A stretch of DNA of 64,000 bases from Amycolatopsis jejuensis (GCF_000717335.1 NZ_JNYZ01000014.1:62001-126000); one strand, 5' to 3'; positions 52,143-61,745 are shown, counted from the stretch's first letter. The notes: generated by a model from the letters alone, not told the origin. Numbers and translations: made by a program.

Positions 52143-52511
52143 TCAGGCCTGCTCTGCCTGCTCGGCAGCGGCTTTGCGGACCTCGTCCATGTCGACCTCG
52201 CGGGCCTGGCGGATGAGATCCTCGAGCGCCGGCTCGGGCAGCGCACCGGGCTGGGAGTAGATCAGGGTCTTGTCGCGGATCACGGCGAGCGTGGGAATCG
52301 AACGGATGTCGAAGGCGGCGGCGAGCTGCTGCTCGGCTTCGGTGTCGACCTTGGTGAACACGATGTCGTCGTGCTTGTCCGAAGCCTTTTCGAACACCGG
52401 CGCGAACTGGCGGCACGGGCCGCACCAGCTCGCCCAGAAATCGATCAGCACGAAGTCGTTGTCGGTGACAGTCTGGTCGAAGTTGGCCGCGGTCAGCTCC
52501 ACTGTGCTCAT
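52143..52511 (-). CDS. trxA: thioredoxin
   Basis: A 122-residue thioredoxin with the W-C-G-P-C active site near residue 30, the conserved Asp in L-I-D-F-W and cis-Pro in S-I-P-T-L. It would reduce protein disulfides in the cytoplasm. The C-terminal 20 residues (A-R-E-V-D-M-D-E-V-R then an Ala/Glu helix) extend past the core. No ribosome binding site is seen at the ATG, and TTGACC just upstream may belong to the promoter. It is divergent from the DUF2630 gene. Confidence 0.93.
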   Translation of the reverse strand: MSTVELTAANFDQTVTDNDFVLIDFWASWCGPCRQFAPVFEKASDKHDDIVFTKVDTEAEQQLAAAFDIRSIPTLAVIRDKTLIYSQPGALPEPALEDLIRQAREVDMDEVRKAAAEQAEQA

Positions 52512-52594
52512 GGTGTGGTCAACGAAGCAGGGCGGCGGGGAATTCCCGGGGGAGGCGTAGCGTCGCTGCTTCCTGGACAGCTTTGGAGGAGAGC

Positions 52595-52837
52595 ATGGCA
52601 GACGACGGGATCCTCGGCCGGATCGACGAACTGATCGCGGAAGAGAAGGAGCTGCGCGCCCGCGCAGTGGGAGTCGGGTTGTCGGGGGACGACTCCGCCC
52701 GCCTCCGCCGGGCCGAGGAGGAACTCGACCAGTGCTGGGACCTGCTCCGGCAGCGGCGCGCGCGGGCGGAGTTCGACGAGGACCCGGAGGGGGCCGAGGT
52801 CCGGCCGGTCCAGGAGGTGGAGGGGTATCGGCAGTGA
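52595..52837 (+). CDS. DUF2630 family protein
   Basis: An 80-residue, helical, highly charged protein that fits DUF2630: I-D-E-L-I-A-E-E-K-E-L-R at the start, the diagnostic L-D-Q-C-W-D-L-L-R-Q-R-R-A in the middle and V-E-G-Y at the end. A two-helix hairpin or coiled coil is likely. TGGAGGA precedes ATG 52595. It is convergent with the TAP-like lipoprotein 17 bp away. Function unknown. Confidence 0.85.
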   Translation: MADDGILGRIDELIAEEKELRARAVGVGLSGDDSARLRRAEEELDQCWDLLRQRRARAEFDEDPEGAEVRPVQEVEGYRQ

Positions 52838-52854
52838 GCTCGCCCCGGCGCCGG

Positions 52855-54417
52855 TCAAGCGGGGCAGAGGGTGCCGTTGTCCGGGATCTTCCCGTCGGCA
52901 AGGAACGCCTGCACGGCGGTCGTGATGCACGGGTTCTGGCCGACCGCGCCGTGAGCGGCGCCTTGCCAGGTGATCGTGACGGCGCTGGGCATCTGGTCGG
53001 CGGCTCGCGTCGTGCCGATTTCCGGGGTGACCGGGTCGGTGGCGGTGGCGGCGACCAGGATCGGCGGGGCACCCGGGGCACCGGCGGGCGGTAGCGCTTC
53101 GCGGCGGACCGGCCAGGCGCTGCACCACGCCAGCTCCTGTGCGATGGCCGCGCCGAACTGCGGGTATTTCGCGCGCATCCCGGCTTCCGTGCGGTCCAGC
53201 TGGTCGGCCGGGAGGCGGGTCGTCGAGTCGTTGCAGCGGGTGGCGATGGTGCCGCCGATCCTGGACGTTTTGCCCCGGACATCCGCCAGGATCGGGGTGG
53301 CGAAGGAAGCCAGCGCGGTGAGGTCACCGTTGCGTGCCGAGGTGAGGGCGTCGGCGAGGGACGGCCAGCGGGTGCGGTCGGTGAGGGCCAGGTAGACCGC
53401 GTAGGTGGCGACCCCGGGGCTCATGGTGACGCCGTCGGCGGTGTCCACGGGGGTGGTGCGCAGGCGGTCGGTCACTGCCTTCAGCGCCGCCTTCGCGTCG
53501 CCCATGGGGCAGTTGCGGGCGGCGCAATCCTGGGCGAAGGCGTCGAACGTCGACTGCGCGCCTGCGGCCACGGCGTCCAGGACGGCGGCTCGGTCGGCGC
53601 CCGGGTCCGGAATGCCGTCCAGGACCATGCGGCCGACCTGCGCCGGGTACCTAACGGCGTATTCCGACAGGACCTTGGAGCCGTCGCCGCGACCCAGTGC
53701 GTTGAGGCGGTCCAGGCCCAGTTGCTTGCGGAGCTGGTCGAGGTCGCCTGCGGTGCGCCAGCTGTCGAGCGCGGTCTGTGCGGTGTCGAGGTCGATGGCG
53801 CATTGCTGACCGGCTCGGCGGGCGGCGTCGAGGACCTCGCCCAAGCCGCCCTGTGCGGGATCTGCGCCCAGCAGGTCCGAGCGCACCTCGAGCGGCACGC
53901 ACTGCACGCCGCCGGACAGGCCGGTGCCGCGGCGGTCCATGCCGATCAGCGAGAACTTCTTCAGGAACTCCGGCGGCAGCTGCGTGGCCAGCCGCGCGGC
54001 GAGGAGCGAACCCGGCTCGCCGCCGACGTCGTTCACCACCACCAGCGGAATCGGGCCCTCGCCTGCCTTCAGGACCAGGATGCGCGCGAGCAGGCGTTGC
54101 GTGTCGTCGGGCGCGTCGAGCGGCGCGGTCATCCGCGCGCAGCTGACGTGCAGGGAATCGGGCAGGGTGGCGGGTGCCATGCGTTGCCGGGTGTCGCCGT
54201 CGCAGTTGGCCCAGCGCAACGTGGCCGGCCGCGGTTCCGCCAGCGGCGGCAGGGGGACCGGCGCCGCACTCGGCGGCCGGGCAGCCGTGGTACGGCCGTC
54301 GTTGTCGACCACTGCGGGCCGCACTGACGGGCCGGTGGTGCATCCGGCCAGCGCCAGCGTCAAAACCCCCAGCGCCAGGGCACGCAGGCGGAAGCGGCTG
54401 GCGGATCGGCAGTGCAC
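52855..54417 (-). CDS. TAP-like lipoprotein lacking the nucleophile serine
   Basis: The 520-residue secreted lipoprotein has a lipobox L-A-L-A-G-C near residue 25, then a Pro-rich linker and a TAP-type alpha/beta hydrolase domain. At the nucleophile elbow it reads L-G-R-G-D-G-S-K where relatives have Y-G-x-S-Y-G-S-K, so Ser is Gly. Asp in T-D-P-V-T-P-E and His in A-A-H-G are retained. GAGGACC precedes the GTG. It is the second nucleophile-less TAP relative in 7 kb; it may bind peptides without cleaving them. Confidence 0.85.
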   Translation of the reverse strand: MHCRSASRFRLRALALGVLTLALAGCTTGPSVRPAVVDNDGRTTAARPPSAAPVPLPPLAEPRPATLRWANCDGDTRQRMAPATLPDSLHVSCARMTAPLDAPDDTQRLLARILVLKAGEGPIPLVVVNDVGGEPGSLLAARLATQLPPEFLKKFSLIGMDRRGTGLSGGVQCVPLEVRSDLLGADPAQGGLGEVLDAARRAGQQCAIDLDTAQTALDSWRTAGDLDQLRKQLGLDRLNALGRGDGSKVLSEYAVRYPAQVGRMVLDGIPDPGADRAAVLDAVAAGAQSTFDAFAQDCAARNCPMGDAKAALKAVTDRLRTTPVDTADGVTMSPGVATYAVYLALTDRTRWPSLADALTSARNGDLTALASFATPILADVRGKTSRIGGTIATRCNDSTTRLPADQLDRTEAGMRAKYPQFGAAIAQELAWCSAWPVRREALPPAGAPGAPPILVAATATDPVTPEIGTTRAADQMPSAVTITWQGAAHGAVGQNPCITTAVQAFLADGKIPDNGTLCPA

Positions 54418-54481
54418 GGGCAGGTCCTCACGTCATACTGAGCTCTCGCACGAGCTTGACACGCGCGATGTGGGAAGGCAG

Positions 54482-55555
54482 TTAGCGGGTCCGTACGACC
54501 TCGCCCCGGAAGACCGCCGCCAAGTCGTACCGGGCGGGCTCGTCGAGCTGGTCGTACCCGCACGACGAAGGTTCGCGGTCCGGGCGCCAGCGGGCGAACT
54601 GCGCGGTGTGCCGGAAGCGCGACGGGTACCCGCCCTCGGTGTGCTCGTACGAGACCTCCACCACGCGCTCCACGCGAAGCGGGACCCACGGCTGCTCCTT
54701 CGACCGCCAGCGCGTGATGCCACCCGGGATGCGCTGACCCTCGCGGACGGCGTCGCCCAGCCAGGGATGTCCGGCGCCGTCGCTGATGAGCGGGGCGAGC
54801 TCCGCCGCCAGTTCCCGGCGGCGGGCGACGGGAAACGAGCCGACCACGCCGACGTGGTGCAGCAGCCCGGATTCGTCGTACAGGCCCAGCAGGAACGAGC
54901 CGACCGCCTCGCCCGGTTCGCCGTCGACGTGCCAGCGCAGGCCCGCCAGCACGCAGTCCGCAGTGCGGGAATGCTTGTACTTGAACAAAACCCGCTTACC
55001 CGGCGAATACGGTTCGTCGAGCGGTTTGCCGATCACGCCGTCCAGACCGGCGCCCTCGAACAGCTCGAACCAGTGCCGCGCGGTCTCCGGATCGGTGGTG
55101 GCGGGCGTCAGCGCGAGGCCCGGCAGCGCTTCGAGCCGCGCGCGACGGGACGACGTCGGTTCGTCCACAAAAGACTCGTCACCCAGGGCGAGCACGTCGA
55201 AAGCCACGAACTGCGCAGGGCTCTGCTCGGCGAGCAGCTGTACGCGGCTGTCGGCGGGGTGGATTCGTTCGGTCAGCGCGTCGAAATCGAGTTTTCCACC
55301 CCGCGCGACCACGAGTTCCCCGTCGAGCACCACCCGGTCCGGCAGCGTTTCCCGCAGTGCGGCGAGTACTTCCGGGAAGTACCGGTTGAGCGGCTTCTCC
55401 GCGCGCGACTGCAGCGTGATCTCGTCCCCGTCGCGGAAAACCAGGCAGCGGAAGCCGTCCCACTTCGGCTCGAACAGCAGGCCGCCGGAGTCGGGGATGG
55501 CTTTCGCGGGCTTCGCGAGCATGGGCTTGATCGGTGCCTGCACTGGGAGGGCCAT
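54482..55555 (-). CDS. ligC: ATP-dependent DNA ligase (LigC type)
   Basis: The 357-residue enzyme has the adenylation motif E-P-K-W-D-G-F-R, with the AMP-linking Lys near residue 31, and L-D-G-E-L-V, followed by F-K-Y-K-H-S-R-T-A-D and a C-terminal OB domain. The length equals mycobacterial LigC, which acts with a stand-alone primase-polymerase; such a gene is at 41015. Start ATG 55555 was chosen; an in-frame ATG three codons earlier is also possible. Neither has a good ribosome binding site. Confidence 0.9.
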   Translation of the reverse strand: MALPVQAPIKPMLAKPAKAIPDSGGLLFEPKWDGFRCLVFRDGDEITLQSRAEKPLNRYFPEVLAALRETLPDRVVLDGELVVARGGKLDFDALTERIHPADSRVQLLAEQSPAQFVAFDVLALGDESFVDEPTSSRRARLEALPGLALTPATTDPETARHWFELFEGAGLDGVIGKPLDEPYSPGKRVLFKYKHSRTADCVLAGLRWHVDGEPGEAVGSFLLGLYDESGLLHHVGVVGSFPVARRRELAAELAPLISDGAGHPWLGDAVREGQRIPGGITRWRSKEQPWVPLRVERVVEVSYEHTEGGYPSRFRHTAQFARWRPDREPSSCGYDQLDEPARYDLAAVFRGEVVRTR

Positions 55556-55582
55556 ACCAGGCATTCTGGGTGAAACGCGCGG

Positions 55583-56170
55583 TCAGCGCACGCGTGCCGG
55601 GCCGGTAGTGTCGAGTTCGAGCCGCACCGCGGCCGGCAGCGTGCCGACCCCGAGCGACTCCCTTGCCCGGGTGAGGACGTACCCGTCGAGGTCCTCCCAC
55701 ACGCGCCGGACGTCCGTGCCCTCGGCCAGCCACACGGTGATCCGCAGCGCTGGCTCAGCCGCTGTTCCCACCGCTCGGGCCCTGGCACGCGTAACGCCGT
55801 CGACGCTCTCCGCATCCGTTTGCACGGCCCCGGCCAGCGCCCCGGAGGTGACCGTGAGCGTGTCGTCGAGCTGCAGGTCCGGCCGTCGTTCCGGGCGCAG
55901 CGAACGGAAAAACCACCACCACCCGAGGACCAGCAGGACGACCCCGAGCACGACCGCCCCGATCCGGGCATACAGCGCATGGTCCCCGACCCAGCCGACG
56001 ACCAGCGGGTCCAGCACCGGACGATGGCTGCGGAACCGGCCGAGCCAGCCCGTCCCGACCACCAGCGCCCCGGCCCCGCCGAGCACGGCCGCGATGCCGG
56101 CCAGCGAGGTCAGCGTGCGTTCGGCGCCGTGTGAACGACCTTGCGCGCGGCGGGCTGGGGTAGCGCTCAT
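55583..56170 (-). CDS. amaP: alkaline shock response membrane anchor protein AmaP
   Basis: A 195-residue protein with two membrane segments (about residues 22-42 and 70-90) followed by a soluble alpha/beta domain that carries L-R-I-T-V-W-L and ends V-R-L-E-L-D. Length and context fit the actinobacterial AmaP family, which anchors Asp23 proteins at the membrane. AAGGACC precedes the ATG, which overlaps the stop of the DUF6286-like gene (ATGA). It is the last gene of the Asp23 operon. Confidence 0.82.
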   Translation of the reverse strand: MSATPARRAQGRSHGAERTLTSLAGIAAVLGGAGALVVGTGWLGRFRSHRPVLDPLVVGWVGDHALYARIGAVVLGVVLLVLGWWWFFRSLRPERRPDLQLDDTLTVTSGALAGAVQTDAESVDGVTRARARAVGTAAEPALRITVWLAEGTDVRRVWEDLDGYVLTRARESLGVGTLPAAVRLELDTTGPARVR

Positions 56171-56706
56171 CGGTGGTCCTTGGGGGAGTCGACGACGACG
56201 GAGACCTTGGGCTGGCGTTGCAGCGGCAGTTCGTCGAGCACCCCGGCAACCGTTTCCAGCAGCCGTGGCCGCAGCTGCGCCTCGTCGGCCAATCGGCTCG
56301 TAGCGCGGACCCGTACCCGGCGCGCGCTGGCCGTGACTGACGCACCGCGCACGTTGTCCTGTGCCCGCACTGCCATCCCGACCATCCGGGCGAGCGCCCG
56401 CGGCGACGTGCTGACGCTGATGCCGTCGGCCGGATCGGTCATCCGCACTGCGCGATCGCCCGCGCCGAGCGCCAGCAGCAGGAGCAGGATTCCCGCGGCC
56501 ACCGCGATTCCGGCGGCGATCCGTACCGGCGTGCTGGTCCAGTCCAGTGCGGCCAGCTCGGTTTTCCACTCCGGCCACGGCACGAGCAGCGGCGCCTTGC
56601 CCGGCTGCCACCAGGCCCATCCGGCTTCCAGCGCCAGCAACGCCCCACCCGCCGCGACGGCCAGACCGAGCAGCGTGGACAGCAAACGGACGAGAAGGCG
56701 CATCAT
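56167..56706 (-). CDS. DUF6286-like membrane protein
   Basis: A 179-residue protein with two membrane helices (residues 5-27 and 58-82) flanking a Trp-rich loop (G-W-A-W-W-Q-P-G), then a soluble domain ending V-S-V-V-V-D-S. The soluble part resembles the AmaP/Asp23-associated fold. The start is one of two adjacent ATG codons (56706 or 56703) overlapping the Asp23 stop. In actinobacterial Asp23 operons a protein of this size and layout lies between Asp23 and AmaP. Confidence 0.75.
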   Translation of the reverse strand: MMRLLVRLLSTLLGLAVAAGGALLALEAGWAWWQPGKAPLLVPWPEWKTELAALDWTSTPVRIAAGIAVAAGILLLLLALGAGDRAVRMTDPADGISVSTSPRALARMVGMAVRAQDNVRGASVTASARRVRVRATSRLADEAQLRPRLLETVAGVLDELPLQRQPKVSVVVDSPKDHR

Positions 56707-57074
56707 CGCACCCTCGGCGGCACATCCGGCAGCAGCGCGCTCACCCGCACGGCAACGGACCGCACGTGGTACGCCGTGATCCGCTCGACCTCTTCGACGA
56801 CCTTCGCGCGCACCCGCCCGGTCACCTCGCGCACCGGTGCCGGATAGCGCAGCGCGAGGTCGAGGACCAGGTCGACGTCGTTGTCCTCGCCGCCGACTTT
56901 CGCGCTCGCGCCCGACGTTCCGGTGCTGACCCCGGCGACGCGGCGTTCGGTCGCCATGGTGCCGGGCACCAGGTCCGCGGCATGTTGCGCGACCTTCCGG
57001 ACGACGGCGGGCGCGATGGTGAGCGACCCGCGCTCGGCGGCTTCCGGGAGACTGCGCTCGGCCGCCCGCGTCAC
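56703..57074 (-). CDS. Asp23/Gls24 family envelope stress protein (second copy)
   Basis: A 123-residue cytoplasmic Asp23 domain: L-T-I-A-P-A-V-V-R-K-V-A, then D-V-D-L-V-L-D-L-A-L-R-Y-P and V-R-E-V-T-G-R-V-R. Such proteins accumulate at the membrane under envelope or alkaline stress. Its GTG overlaps the stop of the preceding 58-residue membrane protein (GTGA). It differs strongly from the other Asp23 copy at 57276, so the operon makes two distinct versions. Confidence 0.85.
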   Translation of the reverse strand: MTRAAERSLPEAAERGSLTIAPAVVRKVAQHAADLVPGTMATERRVAGVSTGTSGASAKVGGEDNDVDLVLDLALRYPAPVREVTGRVRAKVVEEVERITAYHVRSVAVRVSALLPDVPPRVR

Positions 57075-57247
57075 TTGTCCCGGCCTTTTCCGAACATGTC
57101 GCCGAGGTCGAGTTCGCCGTCGAGGACCCGGCCGACGACCAGCCCGATGATGCCGACCGCGAAGGTCACCAGGAAAGCGGTGAAACCCTGCGTGGCGGCG
57201 AGGCCGAGGATCAGCCCGGCGAGGATCCCGGTCTGCGTGGCGTTCAA
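57071..57247 (-). CDS. 58-residue membrane protein of the Asp23 operon
   Basis: A short gene starting with TTG behind GGAGGAGAAACG, an excellent ribosome binding site. The product has a first hydrophobic helix (I-L-A-G-L-I-L-G-L-A), a second (A-F-L-V-T-F-A-V-G-I-I-G-L-V-V-G) and a charged end with L-D-G-E-L-D-L-G-D-M-F-G-K. It resembles DUF2273-type small membrane proteins found next to Asp23. It is coupled to the following Asp23 gene by a GTGA overlap. It is easily missed because of its size and start codon. Confidence 0.8.
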   Translation of the reverse strand: MNATQTGILAGLILGLAATQGFTAFLVTFAVGIIGLVVGRVLDGELDLGDMFGKGRDK

Positions 57248-57275
57248 CGTTTCTCCTCCTGGATGTCGGGATTGG

Positions 57276-57710
57276 TCACTCGACCCGCGTGGACTCGGGT
57301 TCGTCTTCCTCGCCGGGCAGGTGGATGTCGTTCACCGCGATGTTGACCTCGGTCACCTCGAGGGCGGTGATCTGCTCGACGGCGGTGATCACGTTGCGGC
57401 GCACGGCGCGCGCGACGTCCGCGATCCGGGCGCCGTACTCGACGACGACGTCGAGGTCGATCGCGGCCTGCTTCTCGCCGACCTCCACCGAAACGCCCGC
57501 GGTGGAGGTGCTGCCCGACCCGGGGATCCGGTCCCGCAGCGCGCCGATCGCCCGCGACACCCCGCCGCCCAGCGCGTGCACCCCGGGTACCTCACGCGTG
57601 GCGAGGGCGGCGATTTTCTGTACCACCAGCGGGGAAATCGTGGTGCGCCCGGCCGACGCGTCCTCGTTCAGCGGGGCGGCGGGCAGGTCGGGCCGGTTCG
57701 GGGTCGGCAT
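57276..57710 (-). CDS. Asp23/Gls24 family envelope stress protein (first copy)
   Basis: The 144-residue protein has the Asp23 pattern T-T-I-S-P-L-V-V-Q-K-I-A-A-L-A, V-P-G-V-H-A-L-G-G-G, A-I-D-L-D-V-V-V-E-Y-G and the C-terminal V-N-I-A-V-N-D-I. An acidic tail follows. GGGAGCGAG precedes the ATG. It lies 115 bp downstream of the sigma-associated protein and 28 bp upstream of the small membrane protein, within one seven-gene operon. Confidence 0.9.
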   Translation of the reverse strand: MPTPNRPDLPAAPLNEDASAGRTTISPLVVQKIAALATREVPGVHALGGGVSRAIGALRDRIPGSGSTSTAGVSVEVGEKQAAIDLDVVVEYGARIADVARAVRRNVITAVEQITALEVTEVNIAVNDIHLPGEEDEPESTRVE

Positions 57711-57825
57711 CGGTTCTCGCTCCCTGTAGCGGTCATGACACGTCCAGTGTCGCCGCGACGGGCTCGCAGTGCCGGAGACGTGCCTGCCGGAACGACCTCC
57801 CGACCGGGCGAAAACTCACGCGGGG

Positions 57826-58230
57826 TCACTCGGATGGGGGAGCTTCGACGTCGATGACGTGCACGTCGACCGCGGGCGGCCGTACGCCGAGCTGACCGGC
57901 CAGCGCCGCGGCGAGCCGTTCCCGCAGCAGGTCCGCCGCCTCGTCCGCGAGCACGCCGAACTGCACGGTCGCCAGTAGCTGCAGCCGCCCGCCGACCAGC
58001 GCGACCGTCGACACGTGCAGCCCGGGTACCCGCGCCGTCTCCGCCGCCTCGCGCGCGATCCGCAGGAACTCCGGCTCGGTCATCGTGACGCCGCCGAACC
58101 GCACCGAGCGCCCGCGGACCCCGTCGAGCGAGCGCAGGACCCGGTCCACCAGCCCGGGTGGCGTCGGTACCGGATGCCGCCCCGCCGCGCGCACGGCGGC
58201 CCAGCGCGGGTCCTGCTCGGGGTCCGTCAT
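57826..58230 (-). CDS. small protein coupled to the ECF sigma factor
   Basis: A 134-residue soluble protein. The first 45 residues are helical with P-V-P-T-P-P-G-L-V-D-R-V-L-R-S-L, a pattern seen in anti-sigma-like regions. The rest alternates strands and helices (L-H-V-S-T-V-A-L-V, then V-D-V-H-V-I-D-V) much like an Asp23 domain. No membrane segment. Its ATG overlaps the sigma factor stop (ATGA), so it could regulate that sigma factor or work with the Asp23 proteins. I do not recognise a named family. Confidence 0.65.
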   Translation of the reverse strand: MTDPEQDPRWAAVRAAGRHPVPTPPGLVDRVLRSLDGVRGRSVRFGGVTMTEPEFLRIAREAAETARVPGLHVSTVALVGGRLQLLATVQFGVLADEAADLLRERLAAALAGQLGVRPPAVDVHVIDVEAPPSE

Positions 58231-58802
58231 GGCCGCTCCCTCAACTGCCTGAGCAGCGCCACCCTGGCCCGGTGCAGCCGGGAACGCAAGGCCGGGACGC
58301 CGACCTCGAGGATTTCGGCGACCTCCTCGTAGCTCAGCCCCTCCAGTTCGCGCAGCACGAGCGGCACCCGCTGCGCGACGTCGAGCCGGGCGATCGCGCG
58401 CAGCACCGCGTCGATCCGCTCGGCGTCCACCACCTGTCGTTCCGGGGTGCTTCGCGTCACCGGGCCGGTCGCCTCGTCCAGGGGCACGGTCGGCCGTTGC
58501 CGCCGCACCACCCGGAGCGCGCCGTTCGTGACCACGCGGTACAGCCAGGTGGACACGGCGGACTCCTGCCGGAACGACGGCAGCGCCCGCCATGCGCACA
58601 GCCAGGCGTCCTGTACGACGTCCTCGGCCTCGGCGGAAGTGCCGGTGATCCGCAGTGCGACGCGGAACATCATCGGGGTGTGCCGTCGGACGAGCGCGTC
58701 GAAGGCAGCGTGGTCGCCGAGAGCGGCCGCCGCGACTAGCTCGCGGTCGCAGTCCATCAGCCGCACCGCGGACGCGGACGCCCGCCCGGTGATGGTGCCC
58801 AC
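58227..58802 (-). CDS. ECF-type RNA polymerase sigma factor
   Basis: A 191-residue sigma factor with only regions 2 and 4: region 2 has A-F-D-A-L-V-R-R-H, D-V-V-Q-D-A-W-L and F-R-Q-E-S-A-V-S-T-W-L-Y-R; region 4 has L-R-E-L-E-G-L-S-Y-E-E-V-A-E-I and R-S-R-L-H-R-A-R. The start is uncertain (GTG 58802 or ATG 58757). It heads an operon with a coupled small protein, two Asp23 proteins, two membrane proteins and AmaP, so it probably directs an envelope stress response. Confidence 0.92.
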   Translation of the reverse strand: MGTITGRASASAVRLMDCDRELVAAAALGDHAAFDALVRRHTPMMFRVALRITGTSAEAEDVVQDAWLCAWRALPSFRQESAVSTWLYRVVTNGALRVVRRQRPTVPLDEATGPVTRSTPERQVVDAERIDAVLRAIARLDVAQRVPLVLRELEGLSYEEVAEILEVGVPALRSRLHRARVALLRQLRERP

Positions 58803-58915
58803 ATACTCCGCACGCCGACCATCCTCCCGCGGCGCCGTAACCGCCCTCGACCGGGGGATCTGCGGTACGCGGGCGTGCTCGGCAGGCCACCCCGGCCCGG
58901 TTAGGCTCTCCGACC

Positions 58916-59959
58916 ATGCCCGCAGCTGCCCTGACGGACCGGTTTCCCGAGCTCGGGGCCGACGAGCTGATCGCGTCCCTCGTGCCGCCGCCGCGGTTCG
59001 GCGAGGCGCGGTTCTCGACGTACCTGCCCAATCCCGACGAGCCGAGCCAGGCCGCCGCGGTCGAGGGATGTTCCGCGTTCGCCGCGCGGATCAGCGCGGT
59101 CCCGGCGAAGAAGTCGCGGCTGCGTTCGCTGTTCGGCGGCGGGTCCGCGGCCCCGGACGGCCCGATGGGGCTCTACCTCGACGGCGGGTTCGGGGTCGGC
59201 AAGACCCACCTGCTCGCGTCGGCCTGGCACGCGACCCCGGGCCCCAAGGCGTACGGCACCTTCGTGGAGCTGACCCACCTCGTCGGCGCGCTCGGTTTCC
59301 GGAATGCGGTGCAGCGGCTGTCGGAGCACCGGCTGCTCGCGATCGACGAGTTCGAGCTCGACGATCCCGGCGACACCACGCTGGTCAGCAGGCTGCTGCA
59401 GGAGCTGACCGACGCGGGCGTCCGCGTGGCCGCGACGTCCAACACCCTGCCGGACAAACTGGGGGAAGGCCGGTTCGCCGCCGAGGACTTCCTGCGCGAG
59501 ATCCAGGCGCTGTCCCGGCGTTTCGGCGTGGTCCGCGTCGACGGCCCCGACTACCGCCACCGCGGCCTGCCCGACGCGCCGCCGCCGGTCACGGACGAGG
59601 AGCTGGCAGCGTCCGCGGCAACGCACGAAGGGTCCACTGTGGACGAATTCGGCGCACTGGTGGCCCATCTGGAGCGGCTGCACCCGTCGCGGTACGGCAA
59701 GCTCCTCGACGGCGTGCAGCGGGTGCACCTGAAGCACGTGACCACAGCGCCCGACCAGAACGTCGGCCTGCGCCTGGTCGCGTTCGCCGACCGGCTGTAC
59801 GACCGGGCGATCCCGGTGGTCGTGTCCGGTGTGCCGCTGCCCGAACTGTTCGGCGAGGAGATGCTGAACGGCGGCTACCGCAAGAAGTACCTGCGTGCGA
59901 TCAGCCGGTTGACAGCTCTGGCCCGGGACGCGGTGACAGCGCCGCCTGCAACCCGGTGA
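58916..59959 (+). CDS. zapE: cell division ATPase ZapE (AFG1-like)
   Basis: A 347-residue P-loop ATPase with Walker A G-G-F-G-V-G-K-T-H, Walker B L-L-A-I-D-E-F-E-L and sensor T-S-N-T, plus the family's C-terminal A-D-R-L-Y-D. ZapE proteins destabilise FtsZ polymers or act with proteases. The ATG lacks a ribosome binding site, but TAGGCT ends eight bases upstream, consistent with a leaderless message. Its 3' end overlaps the convergent PAP2 gene by 59 bp. Confidence 0.92.
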   Translation: MPAAALTDRFPELGADELIASLVPPPRFGEARFSTYLPNPDEPSQAAAVEGCSAFAARISAVPAKKSRLRSLFGGGSAAPDGPMGLYLDGGFGVGKTHLLASAWHATPGPKAYGTFVELTHLVGALGFRNAVQRLSEHRLLAIDEFELDDPGDTTLVSRLLQELTDAGVRVAATSNTLPDKLGEGRFAAEDFLREIQALSRRFGVVRVDGPDYRHRGLPDAPPPVTDEELAASAATHEGSTVDEFGALVAHLERLHPSRYGKLLDGVQRVHLKHVTTAPDQNVGLRLVAFADRLYDRAIPVVVSGVPLPELFGEEMLNGGYRKKYLRAISRLTALARDAVTAPPATR

Positions 59960-60482
59960 CCACGGCGGCGGCGAAGCACGCGCCGCCCACGATGTCGGTG
60001 AGGTAGTGGTAGCCGAGGCCGATCATGCCGACGGTCGCGCACGCGAGCAGCACCGCGCCGATCACGAACGCGAGCACCTTCGGGCGCACCACCAGCACGA
60101 CCACGACGAGCACGGTCACCAGCGTCACGGTGTGGCCGCTCGGATACGCGAGCGAGCCACCTTTCCATCGGCCGAACGCAGGCTTCAGCACCCAGGTGTT
60201 GAGCACGGCCGCGACCAGCGGCGCCGCCACCGCGAGCAGCGCGTCCCGGCGGCGGCGCAGGTACCAGAGCACCCCGGCGATCAGCGCGATCGCGGGCACG
60301 AGCACGTACGGCTCGGTGGGCAGGACCAGTGCGTCGAGCAAACGGGTGCTGAGATCGGTGGTGGCGTGGGTGGCGCGCAGGTCCAGCGAGCCGGGCGCGC
60401 GGGCGGACACGAGCAGCCCCAGCACGAGCGCAGCCAGCGCGCAGAGCGCGGCGAAAAGGGCAAGCGCCCGCCTGGCGGTCAC
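59901..60482 (-). CDS. PAP2 family membrane phosphatase
   Basis: A 193-residue integral membrane protein with about five to six segments and the three PAP2 phosphatase motifs: K-P-A-F-G-R-W, Y-P-S-G-H-T and G-Y-H-Y-L-T-D-I-V-G-G. The last lacks the usual S-R pair before the His. Such enzymes dephosphorylate lipid pyrophosphates such as undecaprenyl-PP or phosphatidate. The GTG has no strong ribosome binding site. Its C-terminal codons overlap the end of zapE on the other strand. Confidence 0.87.
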   Translation of the reverse strand: MTARRALALFAALCALAALVLGLLVSARAPGSLDLRATHATTDLSTRLLDALVLPTEPYVLVPAIALIAGVLWYLRRRRDALLAVAAPLVAAVLNTWVLKPAFGRWKGGSLAYPSGHTVTLVTVLVVVVLVVRPKVLAFVIGAVLLACATVGMIGLGYHYLTDIVGGACFAAAVVTGLQAALSPRPGPELSTG

Positions 60483-60524
60483 GGAATCGAGCCTACGCGA
60501 AAGTGACCGCCAGCCTGGGCCTGC

Positions 60525-61745
<1,221 letters not shown>

